From positions 62,001-126,000 of the forward strand of contig NZ_JARACK010000001.1 in the NCBI RefSeq assembly GCF_028767185.1: a DNA stretch of 64,000 nucleotides, written 5' to 3'. A program made the position numbers and the translations under genes. Below the pieces are notes generated by a model, which ran no database searches, was not told the origin of the DNA, and saw only the letters and a list, made by a program, of their open reading frames with translations. The stretch is from Mangrovimonas aestuarii (GTDB lineage Bacteria; Bacteroidota; Bacteroidia; Flavobacteriales; Flavobacteriaceae). This document shows positions 27,273-36,022 of the stretch, piece after piece (the first letter of the stretch is position 1; each line of letters starts with the position of its first letter).

Positions 27273-27280
27273 TATTTTTG
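27273..27280 (+). promoter_or_regulatory. -7 promoter box for purK-purE
   Basis: TATTTTTG, an exact TAnnTTTG match, lies 36 bases before the purK ATG. It is divergent from the hpt-adk promoter, with about 85 bases between the two boxes where a shared purine regulator could bind; no palindrome is obvious there. Confidence 0.6.
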
Positions 27281-27316
27281 CAGCTACTGAAGTAAATACG
27301 TAGCTAAACAAACAAC

Positions 27317-28483
27317 ATGAATTATTTTTCCTCAGATTTTAAGCTTGGAATTTTAGGTGGTGGTCAACTTGGTAAAATGATGCTTACCGAAACCCGAAAG
27401 TTCGACATTTACACTGCCGTTATGGATGCCAGTAACGATGCTCCTTGCAAAATAGCCTGTAACGAATTTCACCTTGGTGATTTAATGGATTTCGATGCCG
27501 TTTACAACTTCGGAAAGCAGGTAGATGTACTTACCTTCGAAATCGAAAACGTTAATGTAGACGCTTTGGAGGCATTGGAAAAAGAAGGTGTGAAAGTTTA
27601 CCCTTCATCAAAAACACTAAGAACCATCCAAAACAAAGCCAAACAAAAACTGTTTTACACCGATAACGAATTACCTACAGCTCCTTTTACCCGCTTTGCT
27701 TACACTAGCGAAATTAAGGATGCAATAAACAACGGAGGGCTTACACTGCCTTTCGTCTGGAAGAGTGCCCAGTTTGGATACGATGGTCAAGGTGTAAAAA
27801 TCGTTAGAAACGCAAACGACCTTGATGGATTGCCAAACGTTGAGTGTATTGCTGAGACTTTGGTACCTTTTAAGAATGAATTAGCTGTAATAGTTGCCAG
27901 AAACGCTAAAGGTGAAATTGCAAGTTACCCTGTCGTGGAAATGGAGTTCCACCCTGAAGCCAATCAAGTGGAATATGTAATCTGTCCTGCTAGAATAGAC
28001 GAAAACGTGATTAAAAAAGCGGAAGAAGTTGCTCTAAAAACTTCAGAAGCATTCAATCACGTTGGCCTTTTGGCTGTGGAAATGTTCCAAACACAAGACA
28101 ATAATATTTTGATCAACGAAGTTGCTCCACGCCCACATAACTCAGGTCACCAAACCATTGAAGCGAGTTACACCTCGCAATTTGAGCAGCACGTACGCGC
28201 CGTACTAAATTTACCTTTAGGTCGCACCGACAGTAAAGTTGGCGGTGTAATGGTTAATTTGGTTGGCGCAGAAAACCATACAGGCGATGTCGTTTACAAA
28301 GACATTGAAACCATTATGGAAATGGACGGTGTTACACCTCACATTTACGGTAAGCGTCAAACACGTCCTTTCAGAAAAATGGGGCATGTAACCATTGTTC
28401 ACGAAGACATAAATGAAGCCCGTCGTGTAGCAGAAAACGTGAAGAAAACCATTCAAGTAATAAGTAATACAACTACAAAATAA
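27317..28483 (+). CDS. purK: 5-(carboxyamino)imidazole ribonucleotide synthase
   Basis: A 388-residue ATP-grasp enzyme. It begins LGILGGGQLGKMMLTETRKF, typical of PurK, with ATP-grasp motifs PFVWKSAQFGYDGQGVKIV, ECIAETLVPFKNELAVIVAR and the metal/active-site stretch NEVAPRPHNSGHQTIEA. It carboxylates AIR with bicarbonate and ATP to N5-CAIR in purine synthesis. The ATG at 27317 follows an A-rich leader (AAACAAACAAC). purE follows after 4 bases. Confidence 0.97.
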   Translation: MNYFSSDFKLGILGGGQLGKMMLTETRKFDIYTAVMDASNDAPCKIACNEFHLGDLMDFDAVYNFGKQVDVLTFEIENVNVDALEALEKEGVKVYPSSKTLRTIQNKAKQKLFYTDNELPTAPFTRFAYTSEIKDAINNGGLTLPFVWKSAQFGYDGQGVKIVRNANDLDGLPNVECIAETLVPFKNELAVIVARNAKGEIASYPVVEMEFHPEANQVEYVICPARIDENVIKKAEEVALKTSEAFNHVGLLAVEMFQTQDNNILINEVAPRPHNSGHQTIEASYTSQFEQHVRAVLNLPLGRTDSKVGGVMVNLVGAENHTGDVVYKDIETIMEMDGVTPHIYGKRQTRPFRKMGHVTIVHEDINEARRVAENVKKTIQVISNTTTK

Positions 28484-28487
28484 AGAT

Positions 28488-28970
28488 ATGAGTAAAGTAG
28501 GAGTTATCATGGGAAGCAAAAGTGATCTTCCCGTAATGCAAGATGCTATAGATATTTTAAAAGGATTTGACATTGAAGTGGAAGTCGATATTGTATCGGC
28601 ACACCGTACGCCAGAAAAATTGTTCGATTACGGTAAAAATGCTCACCTGAGAGACATTTCGGTAATTATTGCTGGAGCTGGTGGTGCAGCACACCTACCT
28701 GGAATGGTAGCTTCATTATCTCCTCTACCGGTTATTGGTGTTCCTGTAAAGAGCAGTAACTCCATTGACGGATGGGATTCGGTACTATCTATTCTTCAAA
28801 TGCCTGGTGGAGTACCTGTTGCAACAGTTGCCTTAAATGGTGCAAAAAATGCAGGCATCCTTGCTGCACAGATTATAGGTTCATCAGACAAATGTGTACT
28901 AGACAAAATCCTAGTTTACAAAGAAGGTCTAAAAGCAAAAGTTGAAGAGTCTGCTAAGGATTTAAGCTAA
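28488..28970 (+). CDS. purE: N5-carboxyaminoimidazole ribonucleotide mutase
   Basis: A 160-residue class I PurE. MGSKSDLPVMQDAIDIL at the N-terminus, VDIVSAHRTPEKLFDY with the catalytic His, AGAGGAAHLPGMVASL, PVIGVPVKSSNSIDGWDSVLSILQMPGGVPVATVA and KNAGILAAQII are all family signatures. It converts N5-CAIR from PurK into CAIR. It lies 4 bases after purK and ends in a hairpin terminator, making a two-gene operon. Confidence 0.97.
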   Translation: MSKVGVIMGSKSDLPVMQDAIDILKGFDIEVEVDIVSAHRTPEKLFDYGKNAHLRDISVIIAGAGGAAHLPGMVASLSPLPVIGVPVKSSNSIDGWDSVLSILQMPGGVPVATVALNGAKNAGILAAQIIGSSDKCVLDKILVYKEGLKAKVEESAKDLS

Positions 28971-28975
28971 ATAAA

Positions 28976-29001
28976 AAAGCCTCGAGTAACCTCGAGGCTT
29001 T
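28976..29001 (+). terminator. Hairpin terminator after purK-purE
   Basis: GCCTCGAG (28979-28986), loop TAAC, CTCGAGGC (28991-28998); the stem can extend by AAA/TTT. The T-run is short (TTTCATT), so termination may be less efficient than at other sites here. Confidence 0.8.
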
Positions 29002-29136
29002 CATTCGCTATTAATCAATATTTTTTATGAGTAACCAACTCTCATGAAAAAAATCGATGCAAAAATAGCATATTCCCCCAATATATCCATAACTTTTTCA
29101 ACACTTTAACATTAATTCATATTCTAAAGATCAAAT

Positions 29137-31164
29137 ATGTCGGTTTTATTAGAAACTTTCAAAACAAAATACAATACAGCTCCATTTTACGCAATAGAAA
29201 CTAAGGATTACCTCCCTGCAATCAAGCAGTTGATCACAAAGACTAAGGAAGAAATTAGTACCATAACGTCAAATCCTGAACCCGCTTCCTTTAAAAACAC
29301 AATTGAGGCCTTGTCTTTTTCTGGCCAACAATTGGATCGTGTAAGCAGTATTTTCTTTAATCTAAACTCTGCCGAAACCAATGATGAAATTCAAGCATTA
29401 GCACAACAGATTTCTCCCCTTCTTGCTGAGTTTGCTAACGACATTACGTTGAACACTGCACTTTTTGAACGTGTAAAAACTGTTTACAAGCAGAAAGAAA
29501 CGCTTAAGCTAAGTCCTGAACAGCACACCCTACTTGATAAAAAGTATAAAAGCTTTACTAGAAACGGAGCGAACTTAGTCGAAGACAAAAAACAAGAACT
29601 ACGTGCCATTGATAAGGAATTAAGTCAATTAAAACTAAAGTTTGGTGAAAATGTTTTAGCGGAAACCAATGCTTTCGAAATGCACATTACTGATCAAGAA
29701 GATCTGTCTGGTCTACCAGAAGGCGCTATAGAAGCTGCAAAGCAATTGGCTGAGTCTAAAGACAAAGAAGGTTGGATTATTACTCTAGACTACCCAAGCT
29801 ACATTCCATTTATGACCTATGCCAACAATAGAGAGCTTCGAAAAAAACTAGCATTAGCTTTTGGCAGCAAAGGATTTCAAGGCAACAAACACGATAACCA
29901 GTCTAACGTATTACGTATTGCTAACTTACGTCATAAACGCGCACAGCTATTAGGATATAAATCGCATGCGCATTTTGTACTAGAGGAGCGTATGGCTGAA
30001 ACTCCGGAACAAGTTTCAAGCTTTTTAGAAGAACTATTGGAAAAGGCAAAGCCAGCCGCTCAAAAAGAATTCGAAAAACTAACAGAATTCGCCATGCAGC
30101 TGGATGCAATTGACCATCTTGAAAAATGGGACGGTGCTTATTATTCTGAAAAATTAAAGCAAAAGCTTTTCGATCTTGATGATGAGAAGTTGAAACCGTA
30201 TTTTAAATTGGAGTATGTAATTGAGGGGGTATTCACTGTAGCTCAAAAACTTTATGGTTTACATTTTGAAGAAATTCATGATATCGACAAATACCATGAA
30301 GAAGTGATGACCTACAAGGTAACTGATGACCAAGGAGAATTGGTTGCCATTTTCTACGCCGACTTCTTTCCTAGGACTGGAAAACGTAACGGCGCATGGA
30401 TGACATCGTTTAAGCCACAGTTTATCAAGGAAGGTAAAAATGAAAGGCCGCATATTTCTATTGTTTGCAACTTTACCAAGCCAACAAAAACAAAACCATC
30501 ATTATTAACCTTTAACGAGGTTACCACTTTATTCCATGAATTTGGGCATGCCCTGCACGGAATGTTAGCCAACACCACCTATCCTAACCTTTCTGGAACG
30601 AGTGTTTACTGGGATTTTGTTGAATTACCAAGTCAAATTTTGGAAAACTGGTGTTATGAAAAAGAAGCTCTTGAACTATTTGCCAGACATTACGAAACTG
30701 GAGAAGTAATTCCAATGGATTTGGTAAAAAGAATAAAAGACGCTTCGAACTTTCATGAGGGCATGCAAACCTTAAGACAGTTAAGCTTTGGACTTCTTGA
30801 TATGAGTTGGCACGGTCAGGACCCATCGCATATAACAAACGTTAAAAACCAAGAACAAAAAGCTTTTGAAGGCACACAGTTATATCCTGATGTTGCCGAG
30901 AACTGTATGAGTACTTCATTCTCTCATATTTTCCAGGGCGGATATTCATCAGGGTACTACAGCTACAAGTGGGCTGAAGTATTGGATGCCGATGCTTTTG
31001 AGTACTTTAAGAAGGAAGGGATTTTCAACAAAACGGTTGCCGACAAATTCAAGAATAACATTTTAAGTCAAGGAGGAACAGAGCACCCTATGGAACTATA
31101 CAAACGTTTTAGGGGCATGGAACCAAATCCTGAAGCCTTATTAAAACGTGCCGGGCTTATATAG
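29137..31164 (+). CDS. M3 family metallopeptidase (peptidyl-dipeptidase Dcp-like)
   Basis: A 675-residue thimet-oligopeptidase-family enzyme. The zinc motif is HEFGHALHG with His467 and His471, and the third ligand lies in the following SGTSVYWDFVELPSQILE segment, typical of M3A. FSHIFQGGYSSGYYSYKWAEVLDADAFEYF near the C-terminus is the substrate-binding loop of Dcp/OpdA-type enzymes. No signal peptide, so probably cytoplasmic, trimming oligopeptides. The start ATG at 29137 gives MSVLLETFKTKYNTAPF, as in flavobacterial homologues. Whether it is Dcp or oligopeptidase A cannot be settled by eye. Confidence 0.94.
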   Translation: MSVLLETFKTKYNTAPFYAIETKDYLPAIKQLITKTKEEISTITSNPEPASFKNTIEALSFSGQQLDRVSSIFFNLNSAETNDEIQALAQQISPLLAEFANDITLNTALFERVKTVYKQKETLKLSPEQHTLLDKKYKSFTRNGANLVEDKKQELRAIDKELSQLKLKFGENVLAETNAFEMHITDQEDLSGLPEGAIEAAKQLAESKDKEGWIITLDYPSYIPFMTYANNRELRKKLALAFGSKGFQGNKHDNQSNVLRIANLRHKRAQLLGYKSHAHFVLEERMAETPEQVSSFLEELLEKAKPAAQKEFEKLTEFAMQLDAIDHLEKWDGAYYSEKLKQKLFDLDDEKLKPYFKLEYVIEGVFTVAQKLYGLHFEEIHDIDKYHEEVMTYKVTDDQGELVAIFYADFFPRTGKRNGAWMTSFKPQFIKEGKNERPHISIVCNFTKPTKTKPSLLTFNEVTTLFHEFGHALHGMLANTTYPNLSGTSVYWDFVELPSQILENWCYEKEALELFARHYETGEVIPMDLVKRIKDASNFHEGMQTLRQLSFGLLDMSWHGQDPSHITNVKNQEQKAFEGTQLYPDVAENCMSTSFSHIFQGGYSSGYYSYKWAEVLDADAFEYFKKEGIFNKTVADKFKNNILSQGGTEHPMELYKRFRGMEPNPEALLKRAGLI

Positions 31165-31185
31165 GTGTTTTCTGATTTTTTTGGC

Positions 31186-31193
31186 TAATTTTG
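31186..31193 (+). promoter_or_regulatory. -7 promoter box for the sigma factor gene
   Basis: TAATTTTG, an exact TAnnTTTG match, lies 21 bases before the sigma factor ATG. No -33 TTG at ideal spacing is seen. Confidence 0.55.
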
Positions 31194-31214
31194 ATAGAAT
31201 AACATTCATTATTT

Positions 31215-31772
31215 ATGCCAACCAACGCTCTCAATCCTAAAAAATGGGTCAATCGTTATGCCGATTACCTATTTAACTATACCATTACTAGGGTTAATGA
31301 TAGAATTGTGGCCCAAGACTTGGTTCAGGAAACATTTTTGGCAGGATTAAAATCAATGAAAAACTTTAAGGGACAGGCCAGTGAACGCACTTGGCTTGTT
31401 TCTATCTTAAAACGGAAGATTATTGATCATTATCGCCGAATCAACTCCAAAAAGGGTCAGGCTGAAGTCCGGATAAACTATCGCAGCTATGAAGACGAGG
31501 AAGGCGATTGGCTGGAAGAGCAAGTAGCAGATGAACGCTATAGAAACATAGAAGAAGAATTCGAAAATTCTGAGCTTGGTGATGCCATCTACGAATGTAT
31601 AGATAAACTACCTGAAAAACAGGCTCAGGTTTTTATGATGAAAACCATTCAAGGATTGGATACCGATACAATTTGTAATGAACTGAAAATAACACCGTCT
31701 AATCTTTGGGTCATTATCCACAGGGCTCGAACAGCCCTCGCCAACTGCCTAAAAGACAACTGGTTTAAATAA
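31215..31772 (+). CDS. ECF-type RNA polymerase sigma factor
   Basis: A 185-residue sigma-70 family protein containing only regions 2 and 4. Region 2: YLFNYTITRVNDRIVAQDLVQETFLAGLKSMKNF, with FKGQASERTWLVSILKRKIIDHYRR covering 2.3-2.4. Region 4: IDKLPEKQAQVFMMKTIQGLDTDTICNELKITPSNLWVIIHRARTAL, the helix-turn-helix for -35 recognition. A charged linker (YEDEEGDWLEEQVADE) joins them. It is followed after 9 bases by a tiny Cys/His protein that looks like its anti-sigma factor. The regulon is unknown. Confidence 0.94.
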   Translation: MPTNALNPKKWVNRYADYLFNYTITRVNDRIVAQDLVQETFLAGLKSMKNFKGQASERTWLVSILKRKIIDHYRRINSKKGQAEVRINYRSYEDEEGDWLEEQVADERYRNIEEEFENSELGDAIYECIDKLPEKQAQVFMMKTIQGLDTDTICNELKITPSNLWVIIHRARTALANCLKDNWFK

Positions 31773-31781
31773 TGATAAAAT

Positions 31782-32033
31782 ATGAAATTGAGCATTAAGT
31801 GTGACGAAGCAGGTCATATCTGTGATAAATCGCAATACAAAGAAGCGTCACTTTGGGAAAAAATTATCCATTCCATTCACTTAGCATATTGCAAGGCTTG
31901 TAGAAAACATACACAGGACAACAAAAAACTAACGCATTCAATTGAAGATTCTGACATTAAATGGTTGGACGAAGAAACCAAAGAACAAATGAACAAGACT
32001 TTGGTAAAAGAATACCAACAACTTCAGATTTAG
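31782..32033 (+). CDS. Putative short zinc-motif anti-sigma factor
   Basis: An 83-residue soluble protein. It has His33-x3-Cys37-x2-Cys40 (HLAYCKAC), the core of the zinc anti-sigma (ZAS) motif, plus Cys7, His12 and Cys14 upstream that could supply the fourth ligand. The C-terminal half is charged and helical with no transmembrane segment. It is translated directly after the sigma factor gene (9-base gap), the usual position of an anti-sigma factor. RsrA-like ZAS proteins release their sigma upon disulfide formation, so a redox-responsive switch is possible. This is inference from motif and context. The stop overlaps that of the convergent gene. Confidence 0.78.
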   Translation: MKLSIKCDEAGHICDKSQYKEASLWEKIIHSIHLAYCKACRKHTQDNKKLTHSIEDSDIKWLDEETKEQMNKTLVKEYQQLQI

Positions 32034-32863
32034 AGCATATAGTAAGCTAATATAAGCCATAATAAAGGTAAGCCTTCTGCCCAAAATGAACTATAATATT
32101 CTCGCTGGTCTATTTTAGAACCAAGAACCACTCCTCCTGTAATCAATGAAACTGCAAAAAGGACGACAACTTGATATGCATCGACTGTGGTCTTTAAAAA
32201 TTCCATCAAGAAGAAAACTACCAATAAAATAATCCCTAGCATTTTGGTGCGCTTCACGCCTATTTGTTGTGGGATTGTTGCCAATTTAACACTGTCGTAT
32301 TGTAAGTCCCTAATTTCGAAAGGAATCATGAGAATCAATACGTAAACAAAGCGTTGAACACCTGTAATAACCACATCAATTGTTATAGAATACTTACTAT
32401 TAATTATCGGCATAAAAACTGTTACTCCACTCCATACCAACCCAATAACATACACTTTAACCCCACTAATACTCCTTAGGTTTTGTTGCTTATCTAAAAG
32501 CATTCGTTTTGGCAACATAGGAATAGCATACAAAAAAGTAACTATAGCAAAAATCCCTATATAAACTATAGTACCAACTTGCAACTTTGTTGTGAAATAT
32601 CCCAGAGCCAAAAAGCAGAAAAAAGAAAAAACCTGGATTACTCTCAGCCACTTCGCCAAGCTCCTGTGGTGAAATTTTGCCAAACCAAAGTACTTTACAA
32701 AGTTATATCCAGTAATGCTTGCAAAGAACACAAACAACAATAGGTTTAAATCGCAATCTAGGTCAAATTCAACCCAAGTTACCCAGGTAAGGGCACACAC
32801 AGAAAGAGCCACATGAATGCTACTATTGAGATAAAAATCAAAAAGCTGCCTTAAGACTCCCAT
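32030..32863 (-). CDS. UbiA-like polytopic membrane protein with degenerate first Asp motif
   Basis: A 277-residue integral membrane protein with about eight or nine hydrophobic segments. Overall layout and the IPFEIRDLQYDSVKLATIPQQIGVKRT segment resemble UbiA prenyltransferases, where the second Asp-rich motif (DxxxD) is Asp-Leu-Gln-Tyr-Asp here. The first motif, usually NxxxDxxxD, is reduced to GYNFVKYFG, without the aspartates, so ordinary prenyl-diphosphate chemistry is doubtful. I chose ATG at 32863; a GTG at 32878 adds MYICV. It overlaps the convergent small Cys/His gene by 4 bases and is divergent from gcvP. Confidence 0.78.
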   Translation of the reverse strand: MGVLRQLFDFYLNSSIHVALSVCALTWVTWVEFDLDCDLNLLLFVFFASITGYNFVKYFGLAKFHHRSLAKWLRVIQVFSFFCFLALGYFTTKLQVGTIVYIGIFAIVTFLYAIPMLPKRMLLDKQQNLRSISGVKVYVIGLVWSGVTVFMPIINSKYSITIDVVITGVQRFVYVLILMIPFEIRDLQYDSVKLATIPQQIGVKRTKMLGIILLVVFFLMEFLKTTVDAYQVVVLFAVSLITGGVVLGSKIDQREYYSSFWAEGLPLLWLILAYYML

Positions 32864-32949
32864 AACACAAATGTACACAAAGTGTTAACAAGTTTAACAG
32901 GGTATAAAAAACTTTCAAAAGTATGATGCAAAAAACCCTAATAATTGTG

Positions 32950-32957
32950 TAATTTTG
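32950..32957 (+). promoter_or_regulatory. -7 promoter box for gcvP
   Basis: TAATTTTG, an exact TAnnTTTG match, lies 29 bases before the gcvP ATG, predicting a short A/C-rich leader. The space is too small for a glycine riboswitch. Confidence 0.65.
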
Positions 32958-32986
32958 CGCATTCAAAAAAACACAACTATATCGTA

Positions 32987-35836
32987 ATGAATACAAATGC
33001 TTTCGCGCTGCGTCATATTGGCCCTAGAGAAACAGACCAACAAGAGATGCTAAAGACCATTGGTGTTGATTCCATCGAACAATTAATTTACGAAACCATT
33101 CCAGACGATATCCGTTTACAAAAGGAACTGGAACTGGACGCTCCGATGAGCGAGCAAGAATACCTTACTCACATTCTTGAGCTTTCAAAGCTTAACAAGG
33201 TATTCAAGTCGTATATTGGTTTAGGGTATCACCCAACAATCCTTCCTCCGGTTATTCAGCGTAATATCTTAGAAAACCCAGGATGGTATACTGCCTACAC
33301 CCCTTATCAGGCTGAGATTGCACAAGGTCGTTTAGAAGCGTTATTGAACTTCCAAACCATGGTAACAGACCTAACAGGTATGGAATTGGCTAACGCCTCA
33401 TTATTGGATGAAGGAACTGCTGCAGCCGAAGCTATGAGTTTACTGTTCGCTGTTCGCGACCGTGCTCAGAAAAAAGCTGGAGTAAACAAGTTTTTTGTTT
33501 CCGATGCTGTATTACCACAAACACTTTCTGTTCTTAAAGCCCGTGCTTTACCTATTGGAGTGGAATTGGTTGTAGGTGCAGAAGCTGATTTCGATTTCTC
33601 ATCTGAATTCTTCGGTGCTTTGTTACAGTACCCAGGAAAATGTGGTATGGTATCAGATATCAAAACCTTCATTGCGAAAGCTAACGAAAACGGAATTAAA
33701 GTAGCTGTTGCTGCCGATATCCTAAGTTTGGTAAAACTAGAAGCTCCTGGTAAATTTGGTGCTGATGTTGTAGTTGGTACTACTCAACGTTTTGGTGTAC
33801 CAATGGGATATGGTGGACCTCACGCTGCTTATTTCGCTACTAAAGAAGCCTATAAAAGAGATATTCCAGGACGTATTATTGGGGTAACTAAAGATAGAAA
33901 CGGTAACCGTGCATTGCGTATGGCGCTTCAAACACGTGAACAACACATTAAGCGTGACCGTGCCACTTCAAACATTTGTACTGCTCAGGTACTTTTAGCT
34001 GTAATGGCCGGAATGTACGCTGTTTACCACGGACCAGAAGGATTGAAGTTTATCGCCAATAAAGTACATAACTCTGCTGCTACTTTGGCTGATGCTTTAG
34101 AAAAACTAGGTTACTACCAAGCAAACACATCTTACTTCGATACGATTAAGATTAAAGCTGAAGCTGCCAAGATTAAACCAATAGCTGAAGCTAACGAGGT
34201 AAACTTCTACTACGCAGACGACAACACAGTAAGCATCTCTATCAACGAGACTACGAATATTGCTGATCTAAACAAGATTGTAGCCATCTTCGCTGAAGCT
34301 AAGGGTTCTGAAGCAATTACTATTTCTGAATTAACTGAAAGCAACCATATCGATTCTTCATTAGTAAGAACTTCTGAATTCTTAACTCTTGATGTTTTCA
34401 ACCATTACCACTCAGAAACTGAGTTAATGCGTTACATTAAAAGACTAGAGCGTAAGGATCTTTCTTTAAACCACTCTATGATTTCATTGGGGTCTTGTAC
34501 CATGAAATTGAACGCTGCAGCTGAAATGTTACCATTAAGCTGGCCTAACTGGGGTGGTATGCACCCATTTGCTCCTGTTGATCAAGCTAAAGGGTATACT
34601 ACTGTATTGACTGAGTTGGAAAACCAACTTACTGAAATCACTGGATTCTCGGCAACTTCATTACAACCAAACTCTGGTGCTCAAGGAGAATTTGCCGGAC
34701 TTATGGTAATTAAAGCTTACCATGAATCTAGAGGTGACCACCATAGAAACATCTGTTTGATTCCTTCTTCTGCACACGGAACCAACCCTGCCAGTGCCGT
34801 TATGGCCGGTATGAAGGTTGTTGTGACCAAGAGTACAGACCAAGGAAACATCGACGTTGATGATTTACGTGAAAAAGCAGAATTACACAAAGACAACCTT
34901 GCTGCTTTGATGGTAACTTACCCATCTACACACGGTGTATTTGAATCTGCTATCTGCGAGATTACTAAAATTATCCACGACAACGGTGGACAAGTTTATA
35001 TGGATGGTGCTAACATGAATGCTCAGGTAGGTTTAACCAACCCTGGGAAAATTGGCGCTGACGTTTGTCACTTGAACCTTCACAAGACTTTCGCTATCCC
35101 TCACGGTGGTGGTGGACCAGGTGTAGGACCAATTTGTGTTGCTGAACAATTAGTTCCTTTCTTACCAGGTAACCCAGTTATTAAAACTGGAGGAGAGCAA
35201 GCTATCGACGCTATCTCTGCAGCGCCTTTTGGATCTGCATTGGTATGTTTGATTTCTTACGGATACATCAAAATGTTAGGCGCTAAAGGATTGTTGCAAT
35301 CTACAGAAACAGCAATCTTGAATGCCAACTATATTGCTAACAGATTCCAAGGACACTTCGATACGTTGTATTCTGGAGAGTGTGGTCGCGCAGCTCACGA
35401 AATGATCGTAGATTGTCGCCCGTTTAAAGCGAATGGTATTGAAGTAACTGATATTGCTAAGCGTTTGATGGATTACGGTTTCCACGCGCCAACAGTATCT
35501 TTCCCTGTTGCTGGAACTTTAATGATCGAGCCTACTGAAAGTGAGAGCAAGCAAGAAATCGACCGTTTCTGCGACGCAATGATCTCTATTAGACAGGAAA
35601 TTAATGAAGCGACTAAAGAAGATGAGAACAACGTATTAAAAAATGCACCTCACACAATGGATATGCTTACTGCCGATACTTGGGATTTACCATACAGCAG
35701 AGAAAAAGCAGCTTACCCATTAAGCTTTGTTAAAGACAATAAATTCTGGCCATCTGTAAGACGTGTAGACGATGCTTATGGAGACAGAAACCTTATCTGT
35801 ACTTGTGCTCCTATCGAGGATTATGTAGAAGCATAA
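32987..35836 (+). CDS. gcvP: Glycine dehydrogenase (decarboxylating), P protein
   Basis: A 949-residue single-chain P protein of the glycine cleavage system. Start ATG at 32987 gives MNTNAFALRHIGPRETDQQEML, the normal N-terminus; upstream codons to 32945 include the promoter and are not coding. The N-terminal half has LGYHPTILPPVIQRNILENPGWYTAYTPYQAEIAQGRLEALLNFQ, and the C-terminal half the PLP lysine in HLNLHKTFAIPHGGGGPG with SLGSCTMKLN. It decarboxylates glycine and passes the aminomethyl group to lipoyl-GcvH. Codons are strikingly biased to C-ending Asn, Phe and His forms compared with neighbours, suggesting high expression. It stands alone, with its own promoter and terminator. Confidence 0.98.
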   Translation: MNTNAFALRHIGPRETDQQEMLKTIGVDSIEQLIYETIPDDIRLQKELELDAPMSEQEYLTHILELSKLNKVFKSYIGLGYHPTILPPVIQRNILENPGWYTAYTPYQAEIAQGRLEALLNFQTMVTDLTGMELANASLLDEGTAAAEAMSLLFAVRDRAQKKAGVNKFFVSDAVLPQTLSVLKARALPIGVELVVGAEADFDFSSEFFGALLQYPGKCGMVSDIKTFIAKANENGIKVAVAADILSLVKLEAPGKFGADVVVGTTQRFGVPMGYGGPHAAYFATKEAYKRDIPGRIIGVTKDRNGNRALRMALQTREQHIKRDRATSNICTAQVLLAVMAGMYAVYHGPEGLKFIANKVHNSAATLADALEKLGYYQANTSYFDTIKIKAEAAKIKPIAEANEVNFYYADDNTVSISINETTNIADLNKIVAIFAEAKGSEAITISELTESNHIDSSLVRTSEFLTLDVFNHYHSETELMRYIKRLERKDLSLNHSMISLGSCTMKLNAAAEMLPLSWPNWGGMHPFAPVDQAKGYTTVLTELENQLTEITGFSATSLQPNSGAQGEFAGLMVIKAYHESRGDHHRNICLIPSSAHGTNPASAVMAGMKVVVTKSTDQGNIDVDDLREKAELHKDNLAALMVTYPSTHGVFESAICEITKIIHDNGGQVYMDGANMNAQVGLTNPGKIGADVCHLNLHKTFAIPHGGGGPGVGPICVAEQLVPFLPGNPVIKTGGEQAIDAISAAPFGSALVCLISYGYIKMLGAKGLLQSTETAILNANYIANRFQGHFDTLYSGECGRAAHEMIVDCRPFKANGIEVTDIAKRLMDYGFHAPTVSFPVAGTLMIEPTESESKQEIDRFCDAMISIRQEINEATKEDENNVLKNAPHTMDMLTADTWDLPYSREKAAYPLSFVKDNKFWPSVRRVDDAYGDRNLICTCAPIEDYVEA

Positions 35837-35860
35837 GATTAGATATATAAATTTTACGCT

Positions 35861-35893
35861 AAAAGGCCTTCTTGAATATGAAGGCCTTTTTTT
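35861..35893 (+). terminator. Terminator after gcvP
   Basis: An 11-bp stem, AAAAGGCCTTC (35861-35871) and GAAGGCCTTTT (35880-35890), with an 8-base loop and a run of T to 35893. It ends gcvP transcription. Confidence 0.93.
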
Positions 35894-36022
35894 ATGAAAT
35901 AAGCAATTAAAAATCAATTTATTGAGAATTTAACAAATATTGTTTGATTGTAGATACAACCTTCTTTTTTTAAAATTACATTCATTAGCTTAGTCATAAC
36001 ACGCCTTTAAAAACTCATATTT

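Noticed and set aside
32879-32986. Glycine riboswitch before gcvP
   Set aside because: Only 107 bases separate the divergent genes and the -7 box is 29 bases before the ATG, leaving no room for the aptamer.
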